Assembly: GCA_016764835.1 (NCBI GenBank)
Contig: JAESRD010000133.1
Location: 1 to 5,839 of the forward strand
DNA length: 5,839 nucleotides
From: Paracoccaceae bacterium
Lineage (GTDB): Bacteria > Pseudomonadota > Alphaproteobacteria > Rhodobacterales > Rhodobacteraceae
Reading direction: 5' to 3'
Under the pieces are notes generated by a model. It was not told the DNA's origin and made no database searches. It was given only the letters and a program-made list of their open reading frames with translations. Of this stretch, positions 5,807 through 5,839 are shown one piece after another. Both the position numbers and the translations under genes were made by a program. The stretch's first letter is position 1. Each line of letters starts with the position of its first letter.

Positions 5807-5839
5807 AGCACGAAAACCTAAATCTTGGCTCTGTCCTCG
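5771..5839 (-). pseudogene. tesB: Acyl-CoA thioesterase II (TesB) N-terminal fragment, cut at the ftsZ junction
   Basis: Read on the - strand from the right edge, these 69 bases are exactly 23 open codons. They contain RGQSQDLGF followed by R-A-L and [11 protein letters not shown]. This matches the conserved N-terminal part of acyl-CoA thioesterase II (in E. coli TesB, as remembered, [23 protein letters not shown], roughly residues 20-45). TesB hydrolyses medium- and long-chain acyl-CoA to free fatty acid and CoA in the cytoplasm. After GQALS the expected Ala-Ala is replaced by the antisense of ftsZ, so the gene is cut there. Its first ~20 codons would lie to the right of the window. GC here is 33 of 69 bases (48%), lower than the dcw genes, so it may come from another part of the genome or another genome. 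The call rests on a short but distinctive match. Confidence 0.75.

Noticed and set aside
5771..5839. Simple frameshift or programmed frameshift in ftsZ
   Set aside because: None of the three + frames after 5770 resembles the FtsZ continuation (A-P-x-I-A...), while the - strand gives a clean TesB match.
5771..5839. End of an insertion sequence inserted in ftsZ
   Set aside because: No terminal inverted repeat or transposase wording is seen, and the sequence is coding for TesB on the - strand.

Overview
This window is a stretch of the division and cell wall (dcw) cluster of an alphaproteobacterium, most likely a member of the Rhodobacterales (roseobacter/Rhodobacter group). Three things point there: the gene order murC - DUF2484 - DUF2484 - murB - ddl - ftsQ - ftsA - ftsZ; the small DUF2484 membrane proteins, which as far as I know are typical of that order; and the close match of the MurB, Ddl, FtsA and FtsZ wording to roseobacter proteins from memory. 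The DNA is fairly GC-rich and every dcw gene lies on the + strand. No database search was run.

Layout: the last ~118 codons of murC (1-359) run by ATGA overlap into two small membrane-protein genes (356-622 and 619-876), followed by murB (922-1875), ddl (1916-2872), ftsQ (2860-3870, overlapping ddl by 13 bases), ftsA (3913-5247), a 175-base AT-richer leader (5248-5422), and the 5' part of ftsZ (from 5423). MurC, MurB and Ddl make the UDP-MurNAc-peptide precursor and its D-Ala-D-Ala end in the cytoplasm. FtsQ, FtsA and FtsZ build the divisome that uses this precursor at midcell. The tight packing suggests one transcript up to ftsA, with ftsZ possibly receiving extra input from its own leader.

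The standout feature is at the right end. ftsZ reads normally through its tubulin signature GGGTGTG and then stops resembling FtsZ at about position 5770/5771. The remaining 69 bases, read on the - strand, encode an uninterrupted piece of an acyl-CoA thioesterase II (TesB) N-terminal region. Both genes are cut at the same point and face each other. This is a rearrangement breakpoint or, more probably, a chimeric read, contig or amplification product. It is not a shortened functional FtsZ.

I do not see a new defence system, mobile element, CRISPR array or RNA gene. The less explained items are the tandem DUF2484 pair, a 13-codon mini-ORF that bridges the ftsQ stop and the ftsA start, and the hairpin-rich leader of ftsZ. 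No gene-free stretch exceeds 300 bases.
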